In this document: in pieces, positions 43,852 through 53,977 of the stretch | How the letters are laid out: every line of letters starts with the position of its first letter | Position numbering within the stretch: the first letter of the stretch is position 1 | From: Reyranella massiliensis 521 | GTDB taxonomy: Bacteria > Pseudomonadota > Alphaproteobacteria > Reyranellales > Reyranellaceae | Assembly (NCBI GenBank): GCA_945860205.1 | Contig: CAMARK010000004.1 | Span: forward strand, 1 to 64,000 | Length of the DNA: 64,000 nucleotides | Reading direction: 5' to 3' | Translations under genes and position numbers: made by a program | The notes under the pieces: model-generated | Told to the model about the DNA's origin: nothing | What the model saw: only the letters and a program-made list of their open reading frames with translations | Database searches by the model: none

Positions 43852-44730
43852 ACCCATCTGCTCGCAGGTCGGCGCGACGTCCGACACGGTGGCGCGGCGC
43901 ATGTCGCGGGCGTAGCGCTGGTCGTCGAACTCCAGGCCGCGATGCATGGTGCAGCGGTCGTCCCAGATCACCAGGTCGTTCACCCGCCAGCGATGGCTGT
44001 AGACGAACTGGCGCTGGGTGGCATGGGCCGTCAGCTCGTCGACCAGGACCTTCGCCTCGGCGTCGGCCATGCCGCGGATCGCGCCAATGTGGCTGGCGAT
44101 GTAGAGGCTCATGCGGCCGGAATCCTGCAGCCGGCGCACCATGACCTGCGGCACCGGCCTGAATGCCTCGCGCTCGCCCTCGTCGAAGTCGCCAAAGCCG
44201 AGCTTGGCGCGGGAGTGCATGATCGAATGCTCCGCGACCAGCCCGTCGATCCGGCGCTTGGTCGCGTCGGGCAGGGCATCGTAGGCCGCACGCATGTCGG
44301 CGAATTCGGTCTGGCCGCCCAGCGGCGGGATCGAGCGCGCATGCAACATGGAACAATAGGCCGGCAGCCGCTTGAAGGAGGAATCGGTGTGCCACAGCCG
44401 GTTGCCGAGGTTGTAGAGGCGCTGGCGGTCGTCGGCGGCGAGGATCCTGTTCTCGGCGTCGAGGTTGCCGACATCGGCCATGTTCTCGTGCAGGCGCAAC
44501 TTGTGCTCCTTGCGTGCCTTGAACACGGTGGTCTCGAGCGGGCCGAAGTTGCGTGCGAAATCGAGCTGGCTGTCGTCGTCGAACTGCTGGTCCGGGAACA
44601 CCAGGACGGCATATTTCGTGAACGCCGCGCGGATATCGGCGAGGTCGGCCGCGGCCAACGGCCTCGCAAGATCGACATCGCCGACTTCGGCGGCGAAACT
44701 CGGCGTGGTCGGCTGGACAGTGACAGTCAT
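43831..44730 (-). CDS. TauD/TfdA family 2-oxoglutarate-dependent dioxygenase
   Basis: WHTDSSFKRLPAYCSMLHARSIPPLGGQTEFADM and distal His/Arg region WDDRCTMHRGLEFDDQRYARDMRRATV. Start chosen at MTVTVQPTTP. Confidence 0.92.
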   Translation of the reverse strand: MTVTVQPTTPSFAAEVGDVDLARPLAAADLADIRAAFTKYAVLVFPDQQFDDDSQLDFARNFGPLETTVFKARKEHKLRLHENMADVGNLDAENRILAADDRQRLYNLGNRLWHTDSSFKRLPAYCSMLHARSIPPLGGQTEFADMRAAYDALPDATKRRIDGLVAEHSIMHSRAKLGFGDFDEGEREAFRPVPQVMVRRLQDSGRMSLYIASHIGAIRGMADAEAKVLVDELTAHATQRQFVYSHRWRVNDLVIWDDRCTMHRGLEFDDQRYARDMRRATVSDVAPTCEQMGLAVAAE

Positions 44731-44824
44731 GGGATTCTCCCGGTCCTGTGTATGAGCGTGATTGGACCACCGAATGGTCCTGCCTGCAAATGCGTTCGAC
44801 GCAATCCTGCCGGCGGAGACTTTC

Positions 44825-46558
44825 ATGATGCGGTTTTTCAGCATTCTGGCGGCCCTGGTGCTCGCCACCACCGTCGCCGCGGCCGGCCCACTCGACAATC
44901 GCGACGGTTTCTGGAGCGAATGGTCCGATGGCACGTTCGAACGTGCCGCCGTCGAAAAGAAGTTCGTGATCGTGTCGCTGCAGAGCTGGTGGTGCCCATG
45001 GTGCCACGTCATGAACCGCGACACCTGGGCCAACCCCGATGTGCGCGCCGTGCTGAAGGAGAAATTCATTCCAGTCCACGTCGACCAGGATAGCCGGCCC
45101 GACATCTCACAGCGTTACGAACGCTGGGGTTGGCCGGCAACCATAATCTTCGGATCCGATGGTACAGAGATCGTGAAGCTGCGCGGCTTCTATTCGCCGA
45201 AATTCCTCATTCCCATCCTTCAGGAGACGATCAAGGACCCCTCGCCGGTCGACTACGGCATCCCCGGCGGGCCGGAACGCGAACGCATGCTCGTGACCGG
45301 GCTCACCGACGCGCAACGTGCCGAGATCGTGACGTTCATCGACAAGGCCTACGACCACGCCAACGGCGGCTGGGGCAAGAGCAAGTTGGTGGACGGTCCG
45401 ACGCTCGCCTGGTTTCTCGACCGTGCCAAGGCTGGCGACAAAGAAGCGGAGACGCGGATTCGACGCAGCCTAACCGGCATGACCGCCATGATCGACGCCG
45501 AGGTGGGTGGCATCAGCCAGGTATCGCTGAAGCCCGACTGGTCGGCGCCGGCCCGCGAGTTCCCGATGTTCGCCCAGCAGGCAGCGCTCGGTGCCTATGC
45601 GCGCGCCTGGGCGATGTTCGGAGATGCAGCCTATCGCGACGCGGCCGATCGCCTGTTCGGCTTCTTCAGGAACACGCTGGCCGGGCCCGGCGGCGGCTTT
45701 TATGCCTCGATGGGACTGGCCGAAGGCCAGCCCGGCGTCGACAGGCGCCAGTACGCCCGGGAGACCGGTCAGGCGATCCAGGGCATTGTCGCCTACTACG
45801 ATGCTACTGGCGAAAAGACCGCAATTGTCTTGGCGATCGCCGCCGCGGAGTGGGCGTTGCGCGAGCGCAGCCTGCCGGGCGGCGGGTTTCGCCATGCCGA
45901 ACGGGACGCGAGCGGGCCCTATCTCGCCGACAATGTCGAGATGGCGGCGGCGCTGCTGGCGCTGCATCGCTCGACGGGGGAACGCAAATGGCTTGCCGCC
46001 GCGACGGCCACCGGCGGTTTCATTGCACGCACCTTCGCCGACCCCAAGACCGGCGGCTTTTTCGCATCGGCCGCGCGCGATGCCAGACATCTGCCCAAGC
46101 CGATCAAACAGCGCGAGGACAATGTCGCGGCGACGCGCTTCTTCGCGCTGCTCGCGGCCTACACCGGGCAGGCCCGCGACCGCGAGATCGCCGAGGCCGG
46201 CATGGGATATCTTGCCTCGCCGTCCGTGCTCGACGCCTTCGCGTTTCTGCCCGATGTGCTGCTGGCCGAGGAGGAACTGCGCAACGAACCTGTGCATGTC
46301 ACGATCGTCGGGCTCAGGGACGATGCGCGCAGCAGCGCCCTGTATGCCGCGGCGTTGCGCTATCCGCTGGCCTACAAACGCGCCGAATGGTGGGACAAGC
46401 GCGAAGGCCTCCTGCCCAACCACGATGTCGACTACCCGGATTTTCCGGAGGGGCCTGCGGCCTTCGCCTGCACGCGGAATTACTGTTCGCTGCCCGTCAC
46501 CGACCCTGCGGCAGTTCCCGCACAGCTCGACCGGCTCCAGCGCGCCCTCAGCCGCTGA
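44825..46558 (+). CDS. Thioredoxin-fold DUF255/YyaL-like protein with signal peptide
   Basis: SLQSWWCPWCHVMNRDTWANPDVRAVLKEKFIPVHVDQDSRPDISQRY plus six-hairpin-like C-terminus. Confidence 0.88.
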   Translation: MMRFFSILAALVLATTVAAAGPLDNRDGFWSEWSDGTFERAAVEKKFVIVSLQSWWCPWCHVMNRDTWANPDVRAVLKEKFIPVHVDQDSRPDISQRYERWGWPATIIFGSDGTEIVKLRGFYSPKFLIPILQETIKDPSPVDYGIPGGPERERMLVTGLTDAQRAEIVTFIDKAYDHANGGWGKSKLVDGPTLAWFLDRAKAGDKEAETRIRRSLTGMTAMIDAEVGGISQVSLKPDWSAPAREFPMFAQQAALGAYARAWAMFGDAAYRDAADRLFGFFRNTLAGPGGGFYASMGLAEGQPGVDRRQYARETGQAIQGIVAYYDATGEKTAIVLAIAAAEWALRERSLPGGGFRHAERDASGPYLADNVEMAAALLALHRSTGERKWLAAATATGGFIARTFADPKTGGFFASAARDARHLPKPIKQREDNVAATRFFALLAAYTGQARDREIAEAGMGYLASPSVLDAFAFLPDVLLAEEELRNEPVHVTIVGLRDDARSSALYAAALRYPLAYKRAEWWDKREGLLPNHDVDYPDFPEGPAAFACTRNYCSLPVTDPAAVPAQLDRLQRALSR

Positions 46559-46576
46559 ATTGGGCTATAGTGGGGT

Positions 46577-47227
46577 ATGATCGAGAAGCAGGAAGTTCAG
46601 GAAATCTTTCCGACGCCGTTGTGGGTCGTCGACCTGAAGCCCGCCGCCGCCGCGGCATTGAATACCGGGCTCAAGGCCGAAATCGAGCGTCTGATCGCCC
46701 CCCGCCCCGCCATTCCGGCCGGCAGCAACTGGCAGACCCCGCAGGACCTGCACACCCGGCCGGCCTTCGCGGAGTTCGTGAAGCTGGTCGGAACGGCGGC
46801 ACGCGGCGTCGCGCGCTTCCTTCAGGTCGACCAGTATCCGATGGACATCACCGGCTGCTGGGCGAACGTCAATCCGCCGGGTGCCTATCACCCGATGCAC
46901 CATCATCCGAACAACTACCTGAGCGGCGTCTACTATGTGGCGGTCCCGGCGACGGGCTCGCAGATCCTCTTCCAGGATCCGCGCGGACAGGCCTCGATGA
47001 TCATGCCCAAGCCGCGCCAGTACACGCGTCTCACCGCCAACGGTGCCAACGCCCAGAGCAAGGAGGGCCGGCTGCTGATCTTCCCGGCTTGGCTGAAGCA
47101 CACGGTCCCGGCCAACGACGGCAAGAGCGAACGCATCAGCATCTCGTTCAACCTCATGTTCAAGAACTTCAGCGAGACCATGGCGGCGCCCCTGTGGGAT
47201 GCGACCGCGGGCAAGGAAAAGGGCTGA
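46577..47227 (+). CDS. TIGR02466-like putative 2OG-Fe(II) oxygenase
   Basis: IFPTPLWVVDL, SWANVNPPGAYHPMHHHPNNYLSGVYYV-like HxH region (sequence: CWANVNPPGAYHPMHHHPNNYLSGVYYV), LLIFPAWLKHTVPAN. Confidence 0.88.
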   Translation: MIEKQEVQEIFPTPLWVVDLKPAAAAALNTGLKAEIERLIAPRPAIPAGSNWQTPQDLHTRPAFAEFVKLVGTAARGVARFLQVDQYPMDITGCWANVNPPGAYHPMHHHPNNYLSGVYYVAVPATGSQILFQDPRGQASMIMPKPRQYTRLTANGANAQSKEGRLLIFPAWLKHTVPANDGKSERISISFNLMFKNFSETMAAPLWDATAGKEKG

Positions 47228-47230
47228 CCC

Positions 47231-48511
47231 ATGCTGCAGGATCGCTACGGCAATGACCTGACCACGACATCGTCGGCCGCGCATGCGGCCTACCTCGCGG
47301 GTGTCGACAGCCTGATGGCGGCCACGCCCGGAATGGACACCGCCTTCCAGGCCGCGGTGACCGCCGACGAGGGCTTTGCGCTCGGCCACGTCTCGCTCGC
47401 CCGCGCCAAGCAGCTCCTGGGCCGCGGCCACGAAGCCAAGGCGCCGCTCGCGCGCGCGAAGGAGCTGGCGGCGGATGCCACGCCACGCGAACAGAGCCAG
47501 ATCGCCATCTTCGAGAAGATCCTGACCGGCCAAGGCGGCGCGGCACTCGAGGCGATCCACGAGCACATGAAGAGTTGGCCGCGCGACGCCATGGCGCTGG
47601 CGCCGGCGACCAGCGTGTTCGGCCTGATCGGCTTCTCGGGCAAGGTCGGCCGCGAAGTCGACCAGCTTGCGATCCTCACACCGTTCGAGAAGCACTATGG
47701 CGACGACTGGTGGTATCGGACCCAGCTCGCCTTTGCGCAGATCGAGCTGCAGATGTTCGACGAGGGCCACCGCAACATCGAGGCCGCACTTGCCGGCTAT
47801 CCGAAAAGCGCCCATGCCGCGCACATTCGCGGCCATCTGTTCTATGAGCTCGGCGAGCGCGAGGCGGGCCTCGCCTTCCTGGCGGACTGGATGAAGGACT
47901 ATCCGCGCGACGGCCTCATGCATTGCCACAACAGCTGGCATCTCGCGTTGTGGTCGCTGGAGACCGGACGGCTCGCCGACGCCTGGCGCATCTACGACGA
48001 GGCCCTCAGCCCCAGCGCCGCGTGGGGACCGCAGATCAATGTCGCCACCGATTGCGCTGCCTTCCTCGCCCGCGCCGAGATGGCGGGCGAGCCGCGCCGG
48101 CCCGAGCGCTGGCGCGAGCTCAGCGACTACGCCACCAAGTGGTTTTCCAGATCGGGCCTGGGCTTCGTCGACATGCACACCGCGCTCGCCTACGCCATGG
48201 CGGGCGATGGCGAGGTGCTGGCAAAGTTCGCCGAAAATCCGCGCGGCGCCACGGCGGACATGCTGCCGCCGATGGCCAGCGGCTTCGCGGCCTTCGCGCG
48301 GGGCGACTGGACCCGCGCCGCGGCGGAGATCGAGCCCCTGCTGGACACGCACGAGCGCCTGGGCGGCAGCCGCGCCCAGCGCGACCTGCTCGAATATCTG
48401 GTGACGTCGGCGATGCTGCAGTCCGGCCGCACCGAGGAGGCCCGCTCCTTCATCTCAAGACGCCGCCCGCAGAACGGCAAGTGCGGCGGCTTTCCGCTGG
48501 CGGGACTCTAG
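47231..48511 (+). CDS. Tetratricopeptide repeat protein (TTC38-like)
   Basis: 426 aa helical repeats; HNSWHLALWSLETGRLADAWRIYD matches the TTC38-type pattern. Confidence 0.78.
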   Translation: MLQDRYGNDLTTTSSAAHAAYLAGVDSLMAATPGMDTAFQAAVTADEGFALGHVSLARAKQLLGRGHEAKAPLARAKELAADATPREQSQIAIFEKILTGQGGAALEAIHEHMKSWPRDAMALAPATSVFGLIGFSGKVGREVDQLAILTPFEKHYGDDWWYRTQLAFAQIELQMFDEGHRNIEAALAGYPKSAHAAHIRGHLFYELGEREAGLAFLADWMKDYPRDGLMHCHNSWHLALWSLETGRLADAWRIYDEALSPSAAWGPQINVATDCAAFLARAEMAGEPRRPERWRELSDYATKWFSRSGLGFVDMHTALAYAMAGDGEVLAKFAENPRGATADMLPPMASGFAAFARGDWTRAAAEIEPLLDTHERLGGSRAQRDLLEYLVTSAMLQSGRTEEARSFISRRRPQNGKCGGFPLAGL

Positions 48512-49524
48512 CCGCCGATCCCGAATGCCTCGGCGATCAGCTCGTAGGAGCGTTTGCGCTTGGCGAAGTCGAAACAGATCGTGACGACCATGATCTCGTC
48601 GACCTGGTAACGGGCGGCGTGCTCCTCCAAGCCGGCCCGCACCGTCTTGGGCGAGCCGACCAGGGAACGGCGGCGCATCGAGGCGAGGAAAGTTTCCACG
48701 CGCGGATCCTTTGCAGCCTCCAGCGCTTCCTCGACGGAGGGTATCGGGCCGGGATTGCCGGTGGTGCGCAGACGCATCGCCCAGACGTCGCGGCTCTTGG
48801 CCAGGAGATCGGCTTCCTCGTCGGTCTCGGCGCACAGGACGCCCATCGCCATCAGCGGCATCGGCTCGGCGTGAAGCGCCGACGGCCGGAAATGCGCCCG
48901 GTAGGCGCGCGTCACGCCGTCGCCGCCGTCGGGATTGATGAAGTGGGCGAAGCAGAACGGCAGGCCGAAGTGGGCCGCCAGCGCCGCGCTGTCGTCGCTC
49001 GACCCCAGCAGCCAGACATCGGGCGCGCTTTCCCCCACCGGCTGCGCCGTGACGCCACTGGCGGCGTGATCGTCTGGCAATGCGTCGCTGAGCCAGGCCA
49101 CGAGATCGCGTACCTGCAGCGGATAGTTGTCCGCGCTGCTCCAGTTGGGCTTGCCGTCGGCCAGGATGCGCATGGTGCGCTGGTCGCTGCCCGGCGCGCG
49201 GCCGACGCCGAGATCGATGCGTCCGGGGAACAGCGTCTCCAACATGCGGAAATTCTCCGCCACCTTGTAGGCGCTGTAGTGCGGCAGCATCACGCCGCCC
49301 GACCCGACCCGGATGCGCTGGGTGAGCCCAGCCACGCGCGCGATCAGCACCTCTGGCGTGGAGCCGGCCAGCGCTTCGCTCCCGTGATGCTCGGCCAGCC
49401 AGTAGCGCACATAGCCCAGGCGGTCGCAGAGCTGCGCCAGCTCGAGCGTCTCATGCACGGCGTCGGCTGGCGTGCCACCTTTACGGATCGGCGACTGGTC
49501 GAGAACGCTGAGGCGCAGCGGCAA
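48508..49524 (-). CDS. LLM class flavin-dependent oxidoreductase (MsnO8-like)
   Basis: LPLRLSVLDQSPIRKGGTPADAVHETLELAQLCDRLGYVRYWLAEHHGSEALAGSTPEVLIARVA. TTG start at 49524. Confidence 0.92.
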   Translation of the reverse strand: MPLRLSVLDQSPIRKGGTPADAVHETLELAQLCDRLGYVRYWLAEHHGSEALAGSTPEVLIARVAGLTQRIRVGSGGVMLPHYSAYKVAENFRMLETLFPGRIDLGVGRAPGSDQRTMRILADGKPNWSSADNYPLQVRDLVAWLSDALPDDHAASGVTAQPVGESAPDVWLLGSSDDSAALAAHFGLPFCFAHFINPDGGDGVTRAYRAHFRPSALHAEPMPLMAMGVLCAETDEEADLLAKSRDVWAMRLRTTGNPGPIPSVEEALEAAKDPRVETFLASMRRRSLVGSPKTVRAGLEEHAARYQVDEIMVVTICFDFAKRKRSYELIAEAFGIGG

Positions 49525-49529
49525 AGGGA

Positions 49530-50483
49530 TCAGAGACCCTTCTTGCCCATGGCCAGGAACTTGTCCTGCCGGCGCCGGCGTAAGGTATCGGGATCGTATT
49601 GCGACAGATCGGTAATCGCCTCGGAGATCACCTTGCCCACGAGGTCGATGGTCTCGTCGGCGCCGCGATGGGCGCCGCCCATCGGCTCGGGGATGACCTC
49701 GTCGATCACCTCGAGCTTCTTGAGGTCGCCCGCCGTCACCTTCATCGCCTCGGCCGCGTCCTGGGCCTTGGCGCTGTCGCGCCACAGGATCGAGGCGCAG
49801 CCCTCCGGCGTGATCACCGAGTAGATGGAATTCTCCAGCATGTAGACGCGGTCGGCCGAGGCGATGGCGAGCGCACCTCCCGAGCCGCCCTCACCGATGA
49901 TCACGCTGACCAGCGGCACGCCGAGCGAGAGACACGTGTCGATGCTGCTGGCCACGGCTTCGGCCTGGCCACGGGCCTCGGCGTCGATGCCGGGATAGGC
50001 GCCGGGGGTATCGACCAGGGTCACCACCGGCATACTGAAGCGGTCGGCGAGCTTCATCAGGCGCTGCGCCTTGCGGTAACCCTCGGGCCGCGCCATGCCG
50101 AAATTGTGTTTGATGCGCGCTTCGGTGTCATCGCCCTTTTCCTGGCCGAGCACGACGATGCTGCGGCCACCCAGCCGGCCGATGCCGCCCACGATGGCGG
50201 CGTCCTCGCCGAAGGTGCGGTCGCCCGCCAGGGGCATGTAGCTGGTGAGCAGCCGGTCAATATAGCGCTGGGCGTGCGGCCGTTCGGCATGACGCGCTAC
50301 CTGGACCCGCTGCCACGGCGTCAGCTTGGCGTAGGTCGCGCGCAGCAGCTTGTCGACCTTGGACTGCAGGCGCATGACTTCCTCGGCGATGTCGACATCG
50401 CCGCTGTTGGGAAGGTGCCTGAGTTCGGAGATCTTGCTTTCGAGCTCCGCGATCGGCTTCTCGAATTCGAGATAAGTGGTCAT
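49530..50483 (-). CDS. accA: Acetyl-CoA carboxylase carboxyltransferase subunit alpha
   Basis: YLEFEKPIAELESKI, TLVDTPGAYPGIDAEARGQAEAVA, IGEGGSGGALAIASADRVYMLENSIYSVITPEGCASILW. Confidence 0.97.
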   Translation of the reverse strand: MTTYLEFEKPIAELESKISELRHLPNSGDVDIAEEVMRLQSKVDKLLRATYAKLTPWQRVQVARHAERPHAQRYIDRLLTSYMPLAGDRTFGEDAAIVGGIGRLGGRSIVVLGQEKGDDTEARIKHNFGMARPEGYRKAQRLMKLADRFSMPVVTLVDTPGAYPGIDAEARGQAEAVASSIDTCLSLGVPLVSVIIGEGGSGGALAIASADRVYMLENSIYSVITPEGCASILWRDSAKAQDAAEAMKVTAGDLKKLEVIDEVIPEPMGGAHRGADETIDLVGKVISEAITDLSQYDPDTLRRRRQDKFLAMGKKGL

Positions 50484-50556
50484 TGAATTTCAGGTGTCGC
50501 CCGGCATCCGAATCCTGTCAACCGGCCGCTTCAGCCTCCGACTTCAGCCGCCAAAC

Positions 50557-51498
50557 TCAGCTGGGGGGCCTGCGCTTCCGGCGGGCCAGCGGATGGTGGT
50601 CCTCCACCAGCGCCCGCAATTTCTCCGGCACGACGTGCGTATAGATCTGGGTCGTGGCGATGTCGGCGTGGCCCAGCATGAGCTGGACGCTGCGCAGGTC
50701 GGCGCCGGCTTCCAGCAGATGGCTGGCGAAGGCATGGCGCAACACATGCGGCGATACCCGCGCCGGATCGATGCCGGCTGCCAGCGCGGCTTCCTTCAGG
50801 AGCTGGGCGAAGCGCTGCCGCGTCAGATGCCCGGTACGGCCGCGCGACGGAAAGAGATAGCGCGAGGTCTCGCCCTCGGTGAGGGCGCCGGCGCGCATAT
50901 GCAGCCACTTGGCGATCGCCACGCGCGCCGGGTCCGACAGCGGCACCTGCCGGTCCTTGTCGCCCTTGCCGCGCACCACCAGCATGGTGGGATCGCGCTC
51001 GGCCGCGGCGAGCGGCAACGCCACCAGCTCCGAGACGCGCAGCCCCGAGCCGTAGAGGATCTCGAGCAGGGTCTCCATGCGGCCGCCATCCTCGCCGCCC
51101 CTGGCCTGCGTGGCCTCGATCAGCCGGTCGACCTCGACACGCGACATCACCTTGGGCAACGGCCGCCCCAGCCGCGGCGAGTCGAGGGTGCTGGCGGGAT
51201 CGTCCTCGCGCAGCCGCTCGGCCAGGAGGAAGCGGAAGAACTGGCGCATCACCGACAGACGGCGAGCCACGGTGCCCGGCGTCATACCGAGATAGTCGAG
51301 CGCCTTCAGGTAGGCTCGCAACGCCGCGGCGTCCGCATTCACCGGCCCCTGCTTGCGGCGGCCAAGAAAGGTCAGCAGGTCGCGGAGGTCGCTGCGATAG
51401 GCGGCCTCGGTATTCTTCGAGGCGCCGCGCTCCGCCGTCAGCATTTCGATGAACGCCTCGGCCTCGCGGGCCAGCGGCGGGGCGGGCTTCCGCTTCAC
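50557..51498 (-). CDS. xerD: Tyrosine recombinase XerD-like
   Basis: LYGSGLRVSELVALPL, GKGDKDRQVPLS, VSPHVLRHAFASHLLEAGADLRSVQLMLGHADIATTQIYTHV. GTG start at 51498. Confidence 0.92.
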   Translation of the reverse strand: MKRKPAPPLAREAEAFIEMLTAERGASKNTEAAYRSDLRDLLTFLGRRKQGPVNADAAALRAYLKALDYLGMTPGTVARRLSVMRQFFRFLLAERLREDDPASTLDSPRLGRPLPKVMSRVEVDRLIEATQARGGEDGGRMETLLEILYGSGLRVSELVALPLAAAERDPTMLVVRGKGDKDRQVPLSDPARVAIAKWLHMRAGALTEGETSRYLFPSRGRTGHLTRQRFAQLLKEAALAAGIDPARVSPHVLRHAFASHLLEAGADLRSVQLMLGHADIATTQIYTHVVPEKLRALVEDHHPLARRKRRPPS

Positions 51499-51508
51499 GA
51501 CCCGCGCT

Positions 51509-53131
51509 TCACAGCCCGTGGGCGATCGCCGTCTCGACCGCGAACAGCCGCCCGGCGTGATCCTCGCCGACCTGGCGCAGCGCCCGCACGATGGCGCCGA
51601 CCGCGGCAGGGTGCAGCTCGACCAGTGGCGTCTCGCCGATCGCGATCGAGGCCAGCAAAGCCGTCTCCGCGCGGCGCTTCCCCGAAGCCGCGGCCTGCAG
51701 GGCCTGCATCGTGGCGGCGGACGGCGAGACCAGGCGGGCGTTGGCCGGCGGCGTCTCGGGCAACTGGGTGGAGCCCTGCGGCACGTCGATGCCGGTGGCG
51801 CGGAACAGCTCGAGCAGGAGATTGCCGCGCAATGGCGCGCGCGCTGCATCGTCCTGGCGCATCACCTCGTACCAGCGGTTGACCTCCTCGGGTGGCAGCC
51901 GCTTGGGATCATCGACGCCGGCGATGGCAACCAGCGGCATCAGCCGGTCGAGCGCATTGGTGGCCCGGGCATTGTCGCGGGCGGCGCCGAGCGCAAGCGT
52001 CGTCCACGCCTTGGTCTGCTGCTTGTCGCCCAGCAGCAGGAAGCCGCGCATCGCTTCCTGGGCGATGTTGGCGAACTGCGGTTGCGCGGGAATATTGAGC
52101 AGCCCAATGGCACTGGCGCGCGCGATGGTGGGAAACAGCGAACTGCCGCGCGCCTCGCCATAGACGGCAATGATGGAGTTCACGACTTCCTGCGAGTTGG
52201 CAGCGCGGCGTGCGTCGTAGACCAGCTTGGCGCGACGGGCCATCGCTGGCGGCAGCACAACGCGGTCGCGCAGGGCCTCGATGTAGAGATCGCCCAGCTT
52301 CGTCGCCTCGATGATCGCCAGCGCCTCGCCACGCTCGGCGATGTCGAGGCGCATCGGCATCGGCAGGGTACGATGGGCGACCAGCGAGCGCATAAGCGGC
52401 GGCTGCGTCGTGCGGAGCGACGCGGCCGGCGGCTGCACGTAGGCGAGATCGAGCATGACCATCGCCGGACCATCGAGCTGAGTAGGAGGCGCCGCCGACG
52501 GCGGCAGGCCGCCGGCCGCGACCTCGACCAGCTTGGCCAGCAAAGGATCGTTGCCGCGCAACGCCGCGGCCGCGGCCATCGCCCCGGCATTGTCGCCGGC
52601 CACCACCATGCAGGCGACGTCGGCCCGGCGCTTGAACGGCTCGACCAGCGGGTGGGCGCGCGCGATCGCGCAGGCGCCTTCCTTTTCTCCGGCCATCATC
52701 AGGGAATCGACCACGACGGCGGCGATCGACGGATCGGCGTAGCCGCCGGCCGACCGCACCATCTCGTTCAGGCTCTCGGCCTCGCCCATCGCGGCCAGCC
52801 GATCGACCTTGCGGGCGAACAGGGTGGGCGGCGGGCTGCCGTCGGTCGCGGGGGGCGTGAGCTGGCTCACCAGCACCTTGAACTGCACATCGCGCAGCGC
52901 ACGGCTGCGCGGGGCGGCCGGCAGCGCCGAGACCAGGCGCTTCGCCGTGGCGAGCGAGGTGCCGGACCAGGCGTCGGGCGGCATGCCGCCGGTGCTGACC
53001 GAGAGAAAGCCCGTCGGGCGGCCGTCGAAATTGGGCGTTTGCGCCCAGGCCGCCACGGCGATCGAGACGAGGGCGACGGAGGCCAGACCGATCGCGACGG
53101 CGGACAGGAGGCTAGCGCGCAAAGCGTTCAT
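51509..53131 (-). CDS. Conserved hypothetical protein with N-terminal TM/signal segment
   Basis: 540 aa; N-terminal hydrophobic segment followed by an Ala-rich helical region. Confidence 0.75.
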   Translation of the reverse strand: MNALRASLLSAVAIGLASVALVSIAVAAWAQTPNFDGRPTGFLSVSTGGMPPDAWSGTSLATAKRLVSALPAAPRSRALRDVQFKVLVSQLTPPATDGSPPPTLFARKVDRLAAMGEAESLNEMVRSAGGYADPSIAAVVVDSLMMAGEKEGACAIARAHPLVEPFKRRADVACMVVAGDNAGAMAAAAALRGNDPLLAKLVEVAAGGLPPSAAPPTQLDGPAMVMLDLAYVQPPAASLRTTQPPLMRSLVAHRTLPMPMRLDIAERGEALAIIEATKLGDLYIEALRDRVVLPPAMARRAKLVYDARRAANSQEVVNSIIAVYGEARGSSLFPTIARASAIGLLNIPAQPQFANIAQEAMRGFLLLGDKQQTKAWTTLALGAARDNARATNALDRLMPLVAIAGVDDPKRLPPEEVNRWYEVMRQDDAARAPLRGNLLLELFRATGIDVPQGSTQLPETPPANARLVSPSAATMQALQAAASGKRRAETALLASIAIGETPLVELHPAAVGAIVRALRQVGEDHAGRLFAVETAIAHGL

Positions 53132-53291
53132 TGGAGACAGGCACCTCGAAATGCCGCAACGGCGGGCGGGGCTCGATGACGGCCAGCGCCACCAATCCGG
53201 CGATCAGCAGGCCGACAACGACGACCGCCACCACGGGGCCAAGCCTCAGGGTGGGGACGCGAAAATGGTTTCGAGAGCGGAACAGGGGCAC
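53112..53291 (-). CDS. Small single-pass membrane protein, 59 aa (absent from ORF track)
   Basis: Hand translation from GTG 53291: VPLFRSRNHFRVPTLRLGPVVAVVVVGLLIAGLVALAVIEPRPPLRHFEVPVSNERFAR*. Overlaps the 51509-53131 gene by 20 bp. Confidence 0.6.
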   Translation of the reverse strand: MPLFRSRNHFRVPTLRLGPVVAVVVVGLLIAGLVALAVIEPRPPLRHFEVPVSNERFAR

Positions 53292-53401
53292 GGCGCGGGC
53301 AAACTACCCGGCCGCCGGAGAAGGGGCAATCGCCGCGCACCCCAGGCCCAGTCGCTTGAAACCACGGGCGGAATGGGCGACATGCATGCTTGTAGTTCGC
53401 T

Positions 53402-53977
53402 ATGGACGCCTCTCCCCCCTTCTCCTTGCCGCGCACCGTCGCCCTCGTGGGCCTGATGGGCGCAGGCAAGAGTGCGATTGGCAGGCGCCTGGCCCAGCGC
53501 CTCGGCTTGGCGTTCGTCGATGCCGACGACGAAATCGAGCAGGCTGCTGGCTGTTCAATCGCCGAGTTCTTCGAAAAGTACGGGGAGGCCGAGTTCCGCG
53601 CCGGCGAGCGCCGCGTCATCGCCCGTCTGCTCGACGAGCCGCCGCACGTGCTATCGACCGGTGGCGGTGCCTATATAGACGCCGAAACACGCGCACTGAT
53701 GCGCACCAAGGCCATCACGGTCTGGCTCCGCGCCGAGCTCGACGTGCTATTCGACCGCGTGAAGAAGCGCGCTCACCGCCCGCTGTTGCGCCAGGGCGAT
53801 CCGAGAGAGATTCTCGACCGGCTAATGCAGCAGCGTCACCCGATCTATGCCGAGGCCGATCTAACGGTCGAATCGACAGCGCAACCAGCCGACCGGACCA
53901 CCGAACAGGTTCTAGAGGCTTTGCGACAGTACTTGGCGACCAGAAATTACCCAGGTTGGCAGGACTCGACAGCATGA
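53402..53977 (+). CDS. aroK: Shikimate kinase
   Basis: VALVGLMGAGKSAIGRRLAQRLGLAFVDADDEIE; followed by aroB. Confidence 0.95.
   Translation: MDASPPFSLPRTVALVGLMGAGKSAIGRRLAQRLGLAFVDADDEIEQAAGCSIAEFFEKYGEAEFRAGERRVIARLLDEPPHVLSTGGGAYIDAETRALMRTKAITVWLRAELDVLFDRVKKRAHRPLLRQGDPREILDRLMQQRHPIYAEADLTVESTAQPADRTTEQVLEALRQYLATRNYPGWQDSTA

Noticed and set aside
45130-47256. 708-aa plus-strand ORF overlapping the DUF255 and oxygenase genes
   Set aside because: Arg/Ala/Gly-rich off-frame translation of two recognisable genes.
50557-51498. XerD-like recombinase as the integrase of a genomic island
   Set aside because: It sits beside accA and near aroK/aroB in a typical core context, and there are no att-like repeats around it.
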